In this document: positions 29,897-38,630 of the stretch, piece after piece
Layout: each line of letters begins with the position of its first letter
Position numbering within the stretch: position 1 is the stretch's first letter
Assembly (NCBI GenBank): GCA_945861565.1
Contig: CAMAUY010000023.1
Coordinates: 1-57,564 of the forward strand
Direction of reading: 5' to 3'
Length of the DNA: 57,564 nt
Source of the DNA: Akkermansia muciniphila
GTDB lineage: Bacteria; Verrucomicrobiota; Verrucomicrobiia; Limisphaerales; UBA9464
The notes under the pieces: model-generated
The model's input: the letters and a program-made list of their open reading frames with translations, nothing else
The model's database searches: none
What the model was told of the DNA's origin: nothing
Translations under genes and position numbers: made by a program

Positions 29897-30562
29897 ATGT
29901 CCTGCACGGTCCAAATCTCGCTCGACTTGCGTACCACGGATGACGCCGTTCATGTGGCCCAAGTTGCCGCGGATGCGGGTGTGGACTGGCTGGAAGCCGG
30001 GACGCCGCTCATGGTTGAGCAGGGCATGGCGGCGGTGCGGGCGTTGCGCGCCAAGTTTCCCACCCATCCCATCGTCTGTGATTTTAAAGTCTGCGATGGC
30101 GGCGGTTTGTTTGCTCGTTTCGCTGGCGAAGCGGGGGCCAATTACATCGATGTGATGGCTGCCGCGCATGACGCCACGCTGCGGGCCGCGATGCGGGAGG
30201 CCGACAAGCACGGCGTCAAGGTCATCGCAGACACAATGTTTTGTCCGGATCCGGTCGCCGCCGCGGTGCGAGCCGAATCCATCGGCGTCCACATGATCGG
30301 ATGGCACTTGGGCTATGATCACCGTGCCGAGAACCGCGGCCTGCGCGCAATCGATGGTCTGGATCAGGTGCTGCGCGTTGTGCGGATTCCGGTGCAAGTC
30401 GTCGGCGGACTTTCGGTGGAACACGCCATCGAAGCGGCGAGGATGGGCGCCGCCTCGGTCGTGATTGGCGGTCCGCTCGTTCCCGGGGATCGCGCGACTG
30501 GCTTGGCCGCGACACTCAAGGAAATTGTGGCGGGGGTTCGTTCCGCGAGCGGACGGCTCTGA
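29897..30562 (+). CDS. HUMPS-family (orotidine-5'-phosphate decarboxylase superfamily) protein: hexulose-6-phosphate synthase or 3-keto-gulonate-6-phosphate decarboxylase-like
   Basis: 221 aa (beta/alpha)8-barrel. QISLDLRTTDDAVHVAQ is strand 1 with its Asp, VDWLEAGTPLM strand 2 with its Glu, and CDFKVCDGGGLFARFA the D-x-K-x-x-D catalytic motif. VIGGPLV near the end is the phosphate-binding loop. Family members act on 3-keto-6-phosphosugar acids (UlaD/SgbH) or join formaldehyde to ribulose-5-phosphate (HPS); which applies cannot be decided. The ATG follows the TAA of the LeuC-like gene with no gap, implying coupled translation. Confidence 0.86.
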   Translation: MSCTVQISLDLRTTDDAVHVAQVAADAGVDWLEAGTPLMVEQGMAAVRALRAKFPTHPIVCDFKVCDGGGLFARFAGEAGANYIDVMAAAHDATLRAAMREADKHGVKVIADTMFCPDPVAAAVRAESIGVHMIGWHLGYDHRAENRGLRAIDGLDQVLRVVRIPVQVVGGLSVEHAIEAARMGAASVVIGGPLVPGDRATGLAATLKEIVAGVRSASGRL

Positions 30563-30587
30563 GCTGGATGAGGCGGGTGAAATTGTT

Positions 30588-31352
30588 ATGCCTGTCGGCG
30601 GAATCATTCTCATCACCGGTTCGGCGGGGCGAATCGGGCAGGCCGTTGTGGCCGAGTTGAAGGCACGCCAGTATCGGCTTCGCGGCTTTGACCGGGTCGC
30701 CACGCCAGGACTCGCGGATTTTGTCGTAGGGGATATCGCCGACGCCAAAGTCGTCCGGGAGTCAGCGGTGGGGGTTGAAATGATCATTCACCTGGCGGCC
30801 ACGCCCGACGACGCGGACTTCATGACGGAGCTGCTGCCGAACAATATCATCGGACTTTACAATATCATGGAAGCAGCCCGGTTGGGTGGAGCCCGGCGCA
30901 TGATCCTCGCCAGCAGCGGGCAGGTAAACTGGTGGCAACGCATGGCCGAGCAATGGCCCGTGCGGGTCGAGGATCCGCCCACTCCAAAGTACTGGTATGC
31001 CGCCGCCAAAGTTTTCGCCGAATCGATTGGCCGCGGATACGCCGAGACCCATGGACTGAGTGTGATCGCGGTCCGGCTCGGCTTTTGTCCCCGCAGCCCG
31101 GAGCACTTTCTTGAAGTGGTGAACAGCGAATGGGCGCAGGACGTTTATCTCAGCCCCGGTGATGCGGGGCGATTCTTCGCCTGTGCCGTCGAGGCGACCG
31201 ACGTTCGGTTCGCGATCCTATTTGCCGCGAGCAAACACAAACACGCCATCCACCTCGATTTGGAGCCTACCCGCAGAGTTGTCGGGTTTGAGCCACAGGA
31301 TACCTGGCCAGAAGGAATCGAGGAGACGATGCTGGCGGGACTGAGTCATTAG
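30588..31352 (+). CDS. NAD(P)-dependent SDR epimerase/dehydratase, uronate-dehydrogenase-like
   Basis: 254 aa from ATG 30588; the frame opens at 30465 but would overlap the previous gene. IILITGSAGRIGQAVVAEL is the Rossmann Gly motif. HLAATPDDADFMTELLPNNI follows, and ASSGQVNWW carries the catalytic Ser region; YWYAAAKVFAESIGRGYAE holds the YxxxK pair. The overall pattern (GSAGRIG, NNI.G.YN..EAAR..G..R) resembles uronate dehydrogenase and related extended SDRs that oxidise sugar acids to lactones. Third gene of the 28526-34969 cluster, 25 bp after the HUMPS gene. Confidence 0.84.
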   Translation: MPVGGIILITGSAGRIGQAVVAELKARQYRLRGFDRVATPGLADFVVGDIADAKVVRESAVGVEMIIHLAATPDDADFMTELLPNNIIGLYNIMEAARLGGARRMILASSGQVNWWQRMAEQWPVRVEDPPTPKYWYAAAKVFAESIGRGYAETHGLSVIAVRLGFCPRSPEHFLEVVNSEWAQDVYLSPGDAGRFFACAVEATDVRFAILFAASKHKHAIHLDLEPTRRVVGFEPQDTWPEGIEETMLAGLSH

Positions 31353-31390
31353 AATGCCAACGAACTGAGAATCATCAATCCTAGAATCGC

Positions 31391-32425
31391 ATGAGCCGAG
31401 CCACGACCCAGCCTGCCGTCGTTACCTACGATCGCAAACCCTACAGCGTCGAAGTCCGCGAAACCGCCGTGCCGGATATCGGTGAAGACGACGTCTTGCT
31501 CGAAGTCGCCGCCGTCGGGGTTTGCGGCAGCGACCTCCACATGTGGACTGGCGACCACGGCTGGCGCGTGAATTACCCGTGCATCCTGGGGCACGAATTC
31601 TCGGGCCGCGTGCACGAGGTCGGTAGACGGGTGACGGGTTTCCAACTGGGCGACCGGGTGGTGAGCGAGACCGCCGCGGTGATCGACACTAACAATCCGA
31701 TGTCCCGCCGTGGCCTCTACAACCTGGATCCCACGCGGCAAGGCTATGGGGCCGCCGTCAACGGGGCCATGACGCGTTTCGTGCGGGTGCCTACCCGGAT
31801 TCTGCATCGCGTGCCCGACCATTTATCGCTCGAAAAAGCAGCGCTCACCGAGCCTTGTTGCGTCGCCTACAACGCCACCGCAATAAATTCCGAAATCATT
31901 CCCGGTGATCGCATTGTGGTTCTGGGTCCCGGGCCCATTGGAATTCTCTGTGCGGCCATTGCTCGACTGCGCGGCGCGCAGGTCGCGGTTACCGGCTTGG
32001 AGCGCGACCGGACACGCCTGGCCATTGCCGAGCAATACGGTTGCACCGCAATCGTCGGCGACGCCTCCGCCTGGGCGAACGAAATCGATGGACTGGGTGC
32101 CGACGGGGTCATCGACGCGACGGGTTATTCTCCCGCGCTGAAGTTGGCGATGGAACTGGTACGTCCGGCTGGGTGGATCACGAAAGTGGGATGGGGCCCG
32201 CAGCCGCTGGATTTCTCGCTCGATCCCCTCGTGCAGAAGAATGTTCGACTGCAGGGCAGCTTCAGCCACAACTGGCCCATCTGGGAGCGCGTGATTCAGC
32301 TCCTGTCGAGCGGCCAGCTGAATATCGATCCGATCCTCGGCGGCCTATGGAAGCTCGATCAATGGGAGGCGGCTTTCACCGCGATGAACTCGGGGACCAT
32401 TGTGAAGGCCGTGCTGACGCCGTGA
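31391..32425 (+). CDS. Medium-chain (MDR) alcohol/sugar dehydrogenase lacking the structural-zinc cysteines
   Basis: 344 aa. GVCGSDLHMWTG and LGHEFSGRVHEVG give the catalytic-zinc Cys and the GHE motif. VVLGPGPIGILCAAIARLRG is the NAD-binding Rossmann turn and DGVIDATGYSPALKLAMELV the usual follow-up. Where most relatives have the four-Cys structural-zinc loop (C-x2-C-x2-C-x7-C), this protein has VVSETAAVIDTNNPMSRRGL with no Cys. It therefore belongs to a divergent L-threonine/sorbitol/galactitol dehydrogenase-like group; substrate unknown, presumably a polyol or hydroxy acid given its neighbours. 38 bp after the SDR gene. Confidence 0.88.
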   Translation: MSRATTQPAVVTYDRKPYSVEVRETAVPDIGEDDVLLEVAAVGVCGSDLHMWTGDHGWRVNYPCILGHEFSGRVHEVGRRVTGFQLGDRVVSETAAVIDTNNPMSRRGLYNLDPTRQGYGAAVNGAMTRFVRVPTRILHRVPDHLSLEKAALTEPCCVAYNATAINSEIIPGDRIVVLGPGPIGILCAAIARLRGAQVAVTGLERDRTRLAIAEQYGCTAIVGDASAWANEIDGLGADGVIDATGYSPALKLAMELVRPAGWITKVGWGPQPLDFSLDPLVQKNVRLQGSFSHNWPIWERVIQLLSSGQLNIDPILGGLWKLDQWEAAFTAMNSGTIVKAVLTP

Positions 32426-32443
32426 TACGGGTTTCATTCTCCC

Positions 32444-34969
32444 ATGTTCATTCGTTGGCCAGACGGGAAAAGCACTGGGCTTTGGCTGCGTCGGATGGCG
32501 CTCGGGATCTGCGTCGCCGCAATGACATTCGCCGCGGCGGGCTGTTTCGTCTTCCGCCGAAGCCTTCCGGCCGTGGACGGTGAAAGCGTTCTTCCCGGAC
32601 TCAGCAACGAGGTGCACGTCGAGCGGGATGCCAACGGAATCCCCACTGTCACGGGCAGCAATCGGCTGGATGTGGCGCGAGCGGTCGGGTTTCTTCACGG
32701 GCAGGATCGGTTTTTTCAGATGGATTTGTTCCGGCGGGGTGCGTCGGGTGAACTCGCGGAACTCGCGGGAGGATCCGTGCTGGAACAGGACAAAATCGTG
32801 CGGCGGCACGATTTGCGGCGCGTCGCCGACGCGGCGGTTATCGGACTGATTCCTTCCGAACGAGAGCTTTTGGAGGTGTATTCCGCCGGTGTCAATGCGG
32901 GCCTAAAGTCGCTGCGATCACGTCCGCCCGAGTATGTCATCCTTGGCCGTACGCCCCGCCCGTGGAGTCCGCGGGATTCCCTCTTGGTTCTGCACGCGAT
33001 GGGGCTTTTTCTGAGTGATCCGGGGGGTGAATCTGAGGTCGAGCGGGGCATTCTGCAGCGCGCACTCACTCCCGCCGCGTTCGCATTCTTTGTCCCGCGT
33101 GGGACCGCGTGGGATGCCGCTCTGGACGGAAGTTTATTGCCCGCCGCGCGAGTACCAACGGCGGCGGAATTCACCGCTCCCGAGCCGACAGGGACGAATA
33201 TCGTGCAGGTGGCGCTCGCTCGACTCAATCAATTGGAACCTGTGCTGCTGGGCAAGGCGGTTCGAGTGCGGCAAGACTGGATGGGCTTTGCACCGGAGGT
33301 TGTTCCTTCGACGAATCGTTCTCCTGACGAAGACATCGAGTCAGTTCGCCCGGTGCTTGGCAGCAACGCGTTTGTGGTGAGTGGGGCGGTCACGGGCACC
33401 GGCTCGGCACTGGTTGCGAACGACATGCACCTCCAGTTGCGGTTGCCCCATCTCTGGTATCGCACCCAGATGGTGTGGTCGGGTGACGACGGCCGTGTTG
33501 CGCGATTGTGCGGTGCAACGCTGCCCGGCTCTCCGGTGCTGACCATTGGGAGCAACGGCGATGTCGCCTGGAGTCTGACGGCATCGGCACTGGATACTTC
33601 CGACGTCATTGATCTCGAACTGAGCACCAATCACCCCGGAGCCTATCGACTGGGCGACGCTTGGAAGCCGTTTGGTGTCCGGCGCGAGATCATTCGTGTT
33701 CGGGGCAAGCGCGACGTCGTCATGGATGTTCAAACCACGGAATGGGGGCCGGTGCTGGCGAACACCAATCGCCCCGGGTCCCAAGCGGTCAAGTGGGTGA
33801 TGCATTCGCCCGAGGCGGCGAATCTGGGCTCGATGGCGTTTGAAACAGCCCGTACGGCGCACGAACTGCTGGAGGGCGCGCCGCACGCCGGATTGCCATG
33901 GCTGAATGTGCTCGCGGGAGATCGGTCTGGGCATATCGGATGGACGGTCGCTGGCTATTTTCCCCAGCGAATCGGGTTCGATGGTGTTTTGCCGGGGTCC
34001 TGGGCGGACGGACAGCGCCGTTGGGACGGATGGATACCCGCCGGCGAGTATCCCAGGATTGAAGATCCGCCGGGCGGCCGGTTGTGGAGTGCGAATAATC
34101 GGCAAACAGCAGATCCTCGCTATGAGAACCTGGGTCGGGGCACGAGCGTGGATCTTGGTGCTCGGGCCCTTCAGATTCGCGATGGCCTCCGCGAATTGAA
34201 CCGAGCGGATCCTGCCAGTTTGCTGGCCATTCAACTTGATGATCGGGCCACTTTTTTGGAGCGATGGCAGAAGCTGTTACTGGCGACGTTGGACCATTCT
34301 ACGTCGCATGTTGCGCTGCGCGATGAGGTGCGCGGATCCGTCACGAATTGGGGCGGGCATGCGTCCACCAACTCCCATGGCTATCGTCTGGTGCGCGCCT
34401 TCCGAAACGGCACGCTCCATTTGCTTTTCGAGCCCGTCGCACAGGTTGCGAAGAAAATCGACCCACGTCCCGTGGGTTTGCCAACTCACTTTGAGGAGTC
34501 CGCATGGATTTTGCTAAACCAACGGCCGCCTCATCTCTTAAACCGGAGATTTGCCACCGTCGACGACCTGCTCGACTTTGCTTGGCAAGAAGCCTTGACC
34601 CGATTCCCCAAGCCGCCGAAGCCTTTGGCGACGCGCACCTGGGGGGATAGGAATTGGCTGCGAATGAAGCATCCGTTCAGTATCGGATTCAAGTTGTTGG
34701 GACCCTGGTTGGATGCTCCCCCGGTCCAACTTCCTGGCGACATCGACATGCCCCGTGTTCAGTTCGAAGACATTGGAGCCTCGCAACGCATGGCGGTGTC
34801 ACCCGGTCGGGAGGAAGACGGATATTATCATCAACCGGGGGGAGCGAGCGGCCACTTCCTATCCGCGTACTATCTGGCGGGGCATCAGGCGTGGGTGAAC
34901 GGCGAGCCGTCGAGGTTTCTGCCGGGTGAGTCCGTTCACCGGATGGTGCTGCGCCCCACCTTGCGGTAG
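32444..34969 (+). CDS. Penicillin-acylase-family Ntn hydrolase, probable lipoprotein
   Basis: 841 aa. The N-terminus has basic residues, a hydrophobic stretch and FAAAGC, a lipobox that could be lipidated at Cys. The alpha part follows (VHVERDANGIPTVTGSNRLD, AVGFLHGQDRFFQMDLFRRG). The beta chain should begin at Ser 307 in VLGSNAFVVSG, the nucleophile exposed by autocleavage in this family (S-N-x-[WF]). Downstream, GSPVLTIGSNGDVAWSLTAS fits the oxyanion region. Members hydrolyse amides such as penicillins, acyl-homoserine lactones or N-acyl amino acids; substrate not deducible. It is 18 bp after the MDR gene and overlaps the convergent methyltransferase gene by 34 bp. Confidence 0.9.
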   Translation: MFIRWPDGKSTGLWLRRMALGICVAAMTFAAAGCFVFRRSLPAVDGESVLPGLSNEVHVERDANGIPTVTGSNRLDVARAVGFLHGQDRFFQMDLFRRGASGELAELAGGSVLEQDKIVRRHDLRRVADAAVIGLIPSERELLEVYSAGVNAGLKSLRSRPPEYVILGRTPRPWSPRDSLLVLHAMGLFLSDPGGESEVERGILQRALTPAAFAFFVPRGTAWDAALDGSLLPAARVPTAAEFTAPEPTGTNIVQVALARLNQLEPVLLGKAVRVRQDWMGFAPEVVPSTNRSPDEDIESVRPVLGSNAFVVSGAVTGTGSALVANDMHLQLRLPHLWYRTQMVWSGDDGRVARLCGATLPGSPVLTIGSNGDVAWSLTASALDTSDVIDLELSTNHPGAYRLGDAWKPFGVRREIIRVRGKRDVVMDVQTTEWGPVLANTNRPGSQAVKWVMHSPEAANLGSMAFETARTAHELLEGAPHAGLPWLNVLAGDRSGHIGWTVAGYFPQRIGFDGVLPGSWADGQRRWDGWIPAGEYPRIEDPPGGRLWSANNRQTADPRYENLGRGTSVDLGARALQIRDGLRELNRADPASLLAIQLDDRATFLERWQKLLLATLDHSTSHVALRDEVRGSVTNWGGHASTNSHGYRLVRAFRNGTLHLLFEPVAQVAKKIDPRPVGLPTHFEESAWILLNQRPPHLLNRRFATVDDLLDFAWQEALTRFPKPPKPLATRTWGDRNWLRMKHPFSIGFKLLGPWLDAPPVQLPGDIDMPRVQFEDIGASQRMAVSPGREEDGYYHQPGGASGHFLSAYYLAGHQAWVNGEPSRFLPGESVHRMVLRPTLR

Positions 34970-36489
34970 ACCTCGAGACGACAGTCAAAGCCGCCCAGGT
35001 CGACGACCTCGCGAAATTCCAAACGGAGTGACGGATCGGAAGGTGTTACTCGCAGTGGATTCGCAAAGACCATCCGACCTCCGGGCATCAGTACCTGGGT
35101 CGCGACGACAAAGAGGTCTCGGATGATTTGGTGGAGGTTGGGGACGCGGACTCGGCGGCCCATCGGGGGATTGGTGATGATTAAGCTTACGGCCCCAGGG
35201 GTCAATCCTGGCACGGAGCGAGTGTCACGGAAGTCAGCGCACGCAAAAGTGGCTTGAGTAGATTTTAACTTGGCAGCAGCGAAGTTCATCTGGGCGATCG
35301 AGATCGCTTCGGGGCTGAGGTCGGTTCCGAACGCTTGTTTAACGCCGCCGAGAATTGCCGTCTCGATCAGTTCCAACCCGGACCCGCAGAACGGGTCCCA
35401 AACCACTTCGTTCGGGACCCGTCCGGCCAACCGTGCCATGCAGGCAGCGAGCGGAGGATGGGAAGCGGCGGCAATATCCTCCCGGCGATAGAACAGCCGC
35501 GGGTTTGCGGCAAACTTTGGCCTGAGCTCAACGGAGGCTCCACGATCCATGGAATGGACATCAATGGCCCAGGGTGCCCGGCGCGCATCGTTCAATATTT
35601 CCGGACACAGCGCATAGGCGCGATCTGCCGCGTTGCGAATCGTATCATCGCAATTCCCCATCGAAATAAACTCCAGTCGATAGCGAATGGAGCCGTGGGT
35701 TAAAAGGGTGAGAAAATGGCGAGTTCGAGGTGAGGTGATTGTCGCGGCGAGGGATTGGATGAATTCGTTTTCGCGCGGCTTTCGCAGCGAGCCGAGAACG
35801 ATCCCGACTGTATCGAAACAGCGAAGCGTATAAATGTCATTGAGAGAGAACGAAGCATTCGCACTCACGACGATCAGACAGCGGCCTTTCTCGATGACGC
35901 GGAACACTCCGCCCCGGCTGGCATGTTCGGTTACTTCATCCGCGACAATCGATTCCAGGCCCTTCCGGCAACGCAGATGCAGGCGCAGTCCATCGATCGG
36001 CTCGATAAGAGCGTCCATGCGGAGGGTGCTGGGATTGTCCGTCCGTAGGACGTTGGCGCGGATCTTTTGTTCGGCGACCGGCAGGGTTCCGCGATAGGCC
36101 TCGACTGTTTGAAGCGTTGCCTGACCGCCGATCTTTTCGAGCACCTGTCCGACGCTTCTCCGTTCACGATCGTTCGCGGGAGATTTCAAGAGAGCGAGCA
36201 GCGTGGCCTCGGCACCGGGATCTCCACCCAGTTTGGGAAGAGCCGTCATGGCATACCGCCGCACCTTCTCCGCCGGATCGTGGAGGAGTCCTTTCAGCCA
36301 GGCAATGGCAGCGGACTTCTGCGCGGGAGTGCCCGAGGCTGCAAAGACCACGCTGACCGCGCGAATCACGGCGGACCGTTTCACACGGTCATCGGAGGAC
36401 GCCTGATCAAACCGCGCCACCTCGGTATTCCACAAGGCGTCGCACGAGAGAGTGCGCAACTGGCGGTAGAGTTCGTTATCGGCTTTCAT
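34936..36489 (-). CDS. HEAT-like / THUMP / SAM-dependent RNA methyltransferase
   Basis: 517 aa. The N-terminal ~130 residues are HEAT-like helices (LLHDPAEKVRRYAMTALPKL). A THUMP-like RNA-binding segment follows (about 160-290, LRLHLRCRKGLESIVADEVT). The class I methyltransferase domain has VWDPFCGSGLELIETAI (motif I), FGTDLSPEAISIAQMN and the catalytic LIITNPPMGRR (NPPxG, as in Trm14/TrmN and RlmKL-type base N-methylases). Such enzymes methylate guanine N2 in tRNA or rRNA; the HEAT module on the N-terminus is unusual. The 3' end overlaps the penicillin-acylase gene on the other strand by 34 bp. ATG 36489 lies inside an inverted repeat (see 36487-36582). Confidence 0.85.
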   Translation of the reverse strand: MKADNELYRQLRTLSCDALWNTEVARFDQASSDDRVKRSAVIRAVSVVFAASGTPAQKSAAIAWLKGLLHDPAEKVRRYAMTALPKLGGDPGAEATLLALLKSPANDRERRSVGQVLEKIGGQATLQTVEAYRGTLPVAEQKIRANVLRTDNPSTLRMDALIEPIDGLRLHLRCRKGLESIVADEVTEHASRGGVFRVIEKGRCLIVVSANASFSLNDIYTLRCFDTVGIVLGSLRKPRENEFIQSLAATITSPRTRHFLTLLTHGSIRYRLEFISMGNCDDTIRNAADRAYALCPEILNDARRAPWAIDVHSMDRGASVELRPKFAANPRLFYRREDIAAASHPPLAACMARLAGRVPNEVVWDPFCGSGLELIETAILGGVKQAFGTDLSPEAISIAQMNFAAAKLKSTQATFACADFRDTRSVPGLTPGAVSLIITNPPMGRRVRVPNLHQIIRDLFVVATQVLMPGGRMVFANPLRVTPSDPSLRLEFREVVDLGGFDCRLEVYRKVGRSTIR

Positions 36490-36582
36490 GAATTGGACCC
36501 AGCGGTCAACGGTGCCTCAATGTGGCGGACAACGGGCCCGAATGTCACTTGCAAGCTGTGGTGTCCAGGGTCCCAATTCATG
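36487..36582. repeat. Inverted repeat in the divergent promoter region of the methyltransferase and nucleotidyltransferase genes
   Basis: catgaattggaccc (36487-36500) and gggtcccaattcatg (36568-36582) are complementary except for one extra base, 67 bp apart. The left arm includes the methyltransferase start codon; the right arm is 26 bp before the nucleotidyltransferase start. Confidence 0.65.
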
Positions 36583-36608
36583 TCCAACATTGGAAATCCT
36601 TCCTACCC

Positions 36609-37109
36609 ATGAAACTCGCGCTGCAGGTGATCAAGGATCTTGAGCGCCAAGAGTTGATCCGATCGCCCGCCCTCGGCGGCGCGATGGCTCTATTGTTTCA
36701 CGATGAGCCTGTCGTCACATACGACTTGGACGTCTTTTGCTTGCTCCCGAAAGCGGGATTGTTGGTGAGTTTAGAGCCGATCTATGCCGCGCTGCTGGAT
36801 CGAGGCTTCCATGCGGAAGCTGAGGCGATTGTGATCGACGGTGTCCCGGTGCAATTTATCCCAGCGTACAATGCACTTGTCACCGAGGCGCTCGAACACG
36901 CGGAATCGCGCCTTTTCGATGGTGCGCCGTTGCGGGTGCTGCAGTTGGAATATCTGATGGCCATCATGGTGCAAACGAACCGGCCGAAGGACCGCCAACG
37001 GTTGGCAATGCTGGTGGGCAACGCCACGATTGATAACGCCAAATTTTGCGACATACTCCTACGACATCACCTCCTCACCGCATGGAAGACGCTGAATCTA
37101 GCCTCCTAA
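36609..37109 (+). CDS. Nucleotidyltransferase-fold protein (AbiEii/MNT-like)
   Basis: 166 aa from ATG 36609 (frame open to 36522). ALGGAMALLFH is the G-G-x-A/G loop and TYDLDVFCLLP supplies the D-x-D metal pair of minimal nucleotidyltransferases. VDGVPVQFIPAY and LEYLMAIMVQTNRPKDRQRL match the C-terminal helices of AbiEii/DUF6036-type proteins that act as toxins or toxin-like enzymes. A small second gene overlaps its 3' end by 28 bp. I infer a toxin-antitoxin-like pair, but orientation (putative enzyme first) differs from the textbook abiE arrangement, and a plain metabolic role is not excluded. Confidence 0.75.
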   Translation: MKLALQVIKDLERQELIRSPALGGAMALLFHDEPVVTYDLDVFCLLPKAGLLVSLEPIYAALLDRGFHAEAEAIVIDGVPVQFIPAYNALVTEALEHAESRLFDGAPLRVLQLEYLMAIMVQTNRPKDRQRLAMLVGNATIDNAKFCDILLRHHLLTAWKTLNLAS

Positions 37110-37324
37110 AGTTCGACGCCACCCCGCTGTCCGCCGCCACGCCCGCCGAACTTGCCGGGAAAATCTTTGCAGCGAAAGCTCGACGTCGAAGTTGGCTGGC
37201 CAGCCTGACTGTCGAGGAGAAATATCGTCGGCTCCTGCAGCTCCAGCGCATGGTGTGGGAAACTCGCCGCGCCGCCGGAAAGCCGTCGCCCGCACCTTGG
37301 CCGGACCACGCGGCCCTCGGATGA
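37082..37324 (+). CDS. Small partner protein of the nucleotidyltransferase, possible antitoxin
   Basis: 80 aa from ATG 37082 (the frame opens at 37046 deep inside the upstream gene). Helical and basic: FAAKARRRSWLASLTVEEKY, then RRLLQLQRMVWETRRAAGKP and a PxPW tail. The SLxxEEKxxxLLxLQ pattern recurs in small proteins next to AbiEii-like nucleotidyltransferases as I remember them. The overlap with the preceding gene implies coupled translation. I cannot name a family with certainty. Confidence 0.6.
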   Translation: MEDAESSLLKFDATPLSAATPAELAGKIFAAKARRRSWLASLTVEEKYRRLLQLQRMVWETRRAAGKPSPAPWPDHAALG

Positions 37325-37438
37325 CCTTGCCCGGGCCGGATTGATGTTATCCCTGCGATATCCAATCCCTTCGTGAAAATGGAATCGTGAAAATGATTGG
37401 TGCCCCAGGTGAATCATGAGCATATCCTCCGCCATCGC

Positions 37439-38620
37439 ATGTCCCCCCAAAGCGTTGATTTGGACCAAGCCGGCGTTGCGCCCGTTGCGCCTCGACTCAT
37501 GTCGATCGATGCGCTGCGCGGGTTCGACATGTTTTGGATCATGGGGGCGGATTCCCTAGGTCAATCCTTGGCGACGCTGGCGGGTGGGCACGGGTTGATG
37601 CATTACGTTGCGGAGCAACTCGACCACGTGGCATGGGAGGGATTTCGGTTTTACGACCTGATCTTTCCACTTTTTGTGTTTGTTGCGGGCGTTTCGTCGG
37701 TGTTTTCGTTGACCAAGGCAATGCAGGATGGCGGTCCGGATGCCGCGTTGGTTCGGGTACTGAAGCGGACGTTGTTGTTATACGTTTTGGGACTGTTCTA
37801 CTACGGCGGTTTCGCGGGGAAGTTGCTCGAAAATGGAGATTTTACAGGGAAGATATCAGACATTCGACTGGTGGGGGTGCTGCAGCGAATTGCGATTGCG
37901 TCTGCGGCTGCGGGGATTCTGTTCATTTACTGCCGTCCGCGAACGCTGGTTTTATGGCTGGTGGCGATCCTGGGCGGGTATTGGGCATTGCTGGCGCTGG
38001 TGCCGGTTCCGGGAGTTGGGACTGGGAGTTATGTCGAGGGCAAGAACCTCGCCAACTGGATTGATTCGCAGTATCTGCCCTGGCGGAAATGGGACGGGAA
38101 TCACGACCCCGAAGGATTGCTGAGCAATTTGCCGGCGATTGGAACCTGCCTCATGGGAGTGCTGGCCGGAATCTGGTTGAAGTCCGAGAAGACAAGTCCC
38201 GAGCGCAAGGCGGGGATGCTTGCGGTCGCCGGGGTTTGCTGTCTCGTTCTGGGATTCATTTGGGGGCTGCAATTTCCGATCATCAAGAAGCTCTGGACCT
38301 CTTCCTACGTGCTGGTGGCGGGCGGCTGGAGCCTCTTGTTACTGGCGGGGTTCTATCAACTGGTGGATGTGTGGGGATGGCGGTGCTGGTGTCGTCCGTT
38401 TGTCTGGGTGGGCATGAACGCGATTGCCGTGTATCTCGCCTGCAACGTGGTCGATTTCGACAAACTGGCCGAGCGATTTGCCGGGGGTGACGTGAAGCAG
38501 TTTATGGATCGCTCGGTGGCTCCGGGATTTGGAGGCTTGGTGATCTCGCTGACCAGCATTCTCCTCGGAATGCTCCTCGCTCGGTCGTTATATCAGCGCA
38601 AAGTTTTTATTCGGCTGTGA
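37439..38620 (+). CDS. HGSNAT/DUF5009-like membrane acyltransferase, tandem copy 1
   Basis: About 393 aa from ATG 37439 (frame open to 37397; an ATG at 37499 gives MSIDALRGFDMFW). It is a polytopic protein with about ten helices. Hallmarks are SIDALRGFDMFWIMG, HVAWEGFRFYDLIFPLFVFV (with the His of the heparan-alpha-glucosaminide acetyltransferase family), LVGVLQRIAIASA and FPIIKKLWTSSYVLVAGGWS. Related bacterial proteins (NagX-like) are thought to acetylate glucosamine-type sugars across the membrane, but bacterial substrates are poorly known. A paralogue with the same motifs starts 10 bp after its stop. Confidence 0.87.
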   Translation: MSPQSVDLDQAGVAPVAPRLMSIDALRGFDMFWIMGADSLGQSLATLAGGHGLMHYVAEQLDHVAWEGFRFYDLIFPLFVFVAGVSSVFSLTKAMQDGGPDAALVRVLKRTLLLYVLGLFYYGGFAGKLLENGDFTGKISDIRLVGVLQRIAIASAAAGILFIYCRPRTLVLWLVAILGGYWALLALVPVPGVGTGSYVEGKNLANWIDSQYLPWRKWDGNHDPEGLLSNLPAIGTCLMGVLAGIWLKSEKTSPERKAGMLAVAGVCCLVLGFIWGLQFPIIKKLWTSSYVLVAGGWSLLLLAGFYQLVDVWGWRCWCRPFVWVGMNAIAVYLACNVVDFDKLAERFAGGDVKQFMDRSVAPGFGGLVISLTSILLGMLLARSLYQRKVFIRL

Positions 38621-38630
38621 ACCAATAGCC

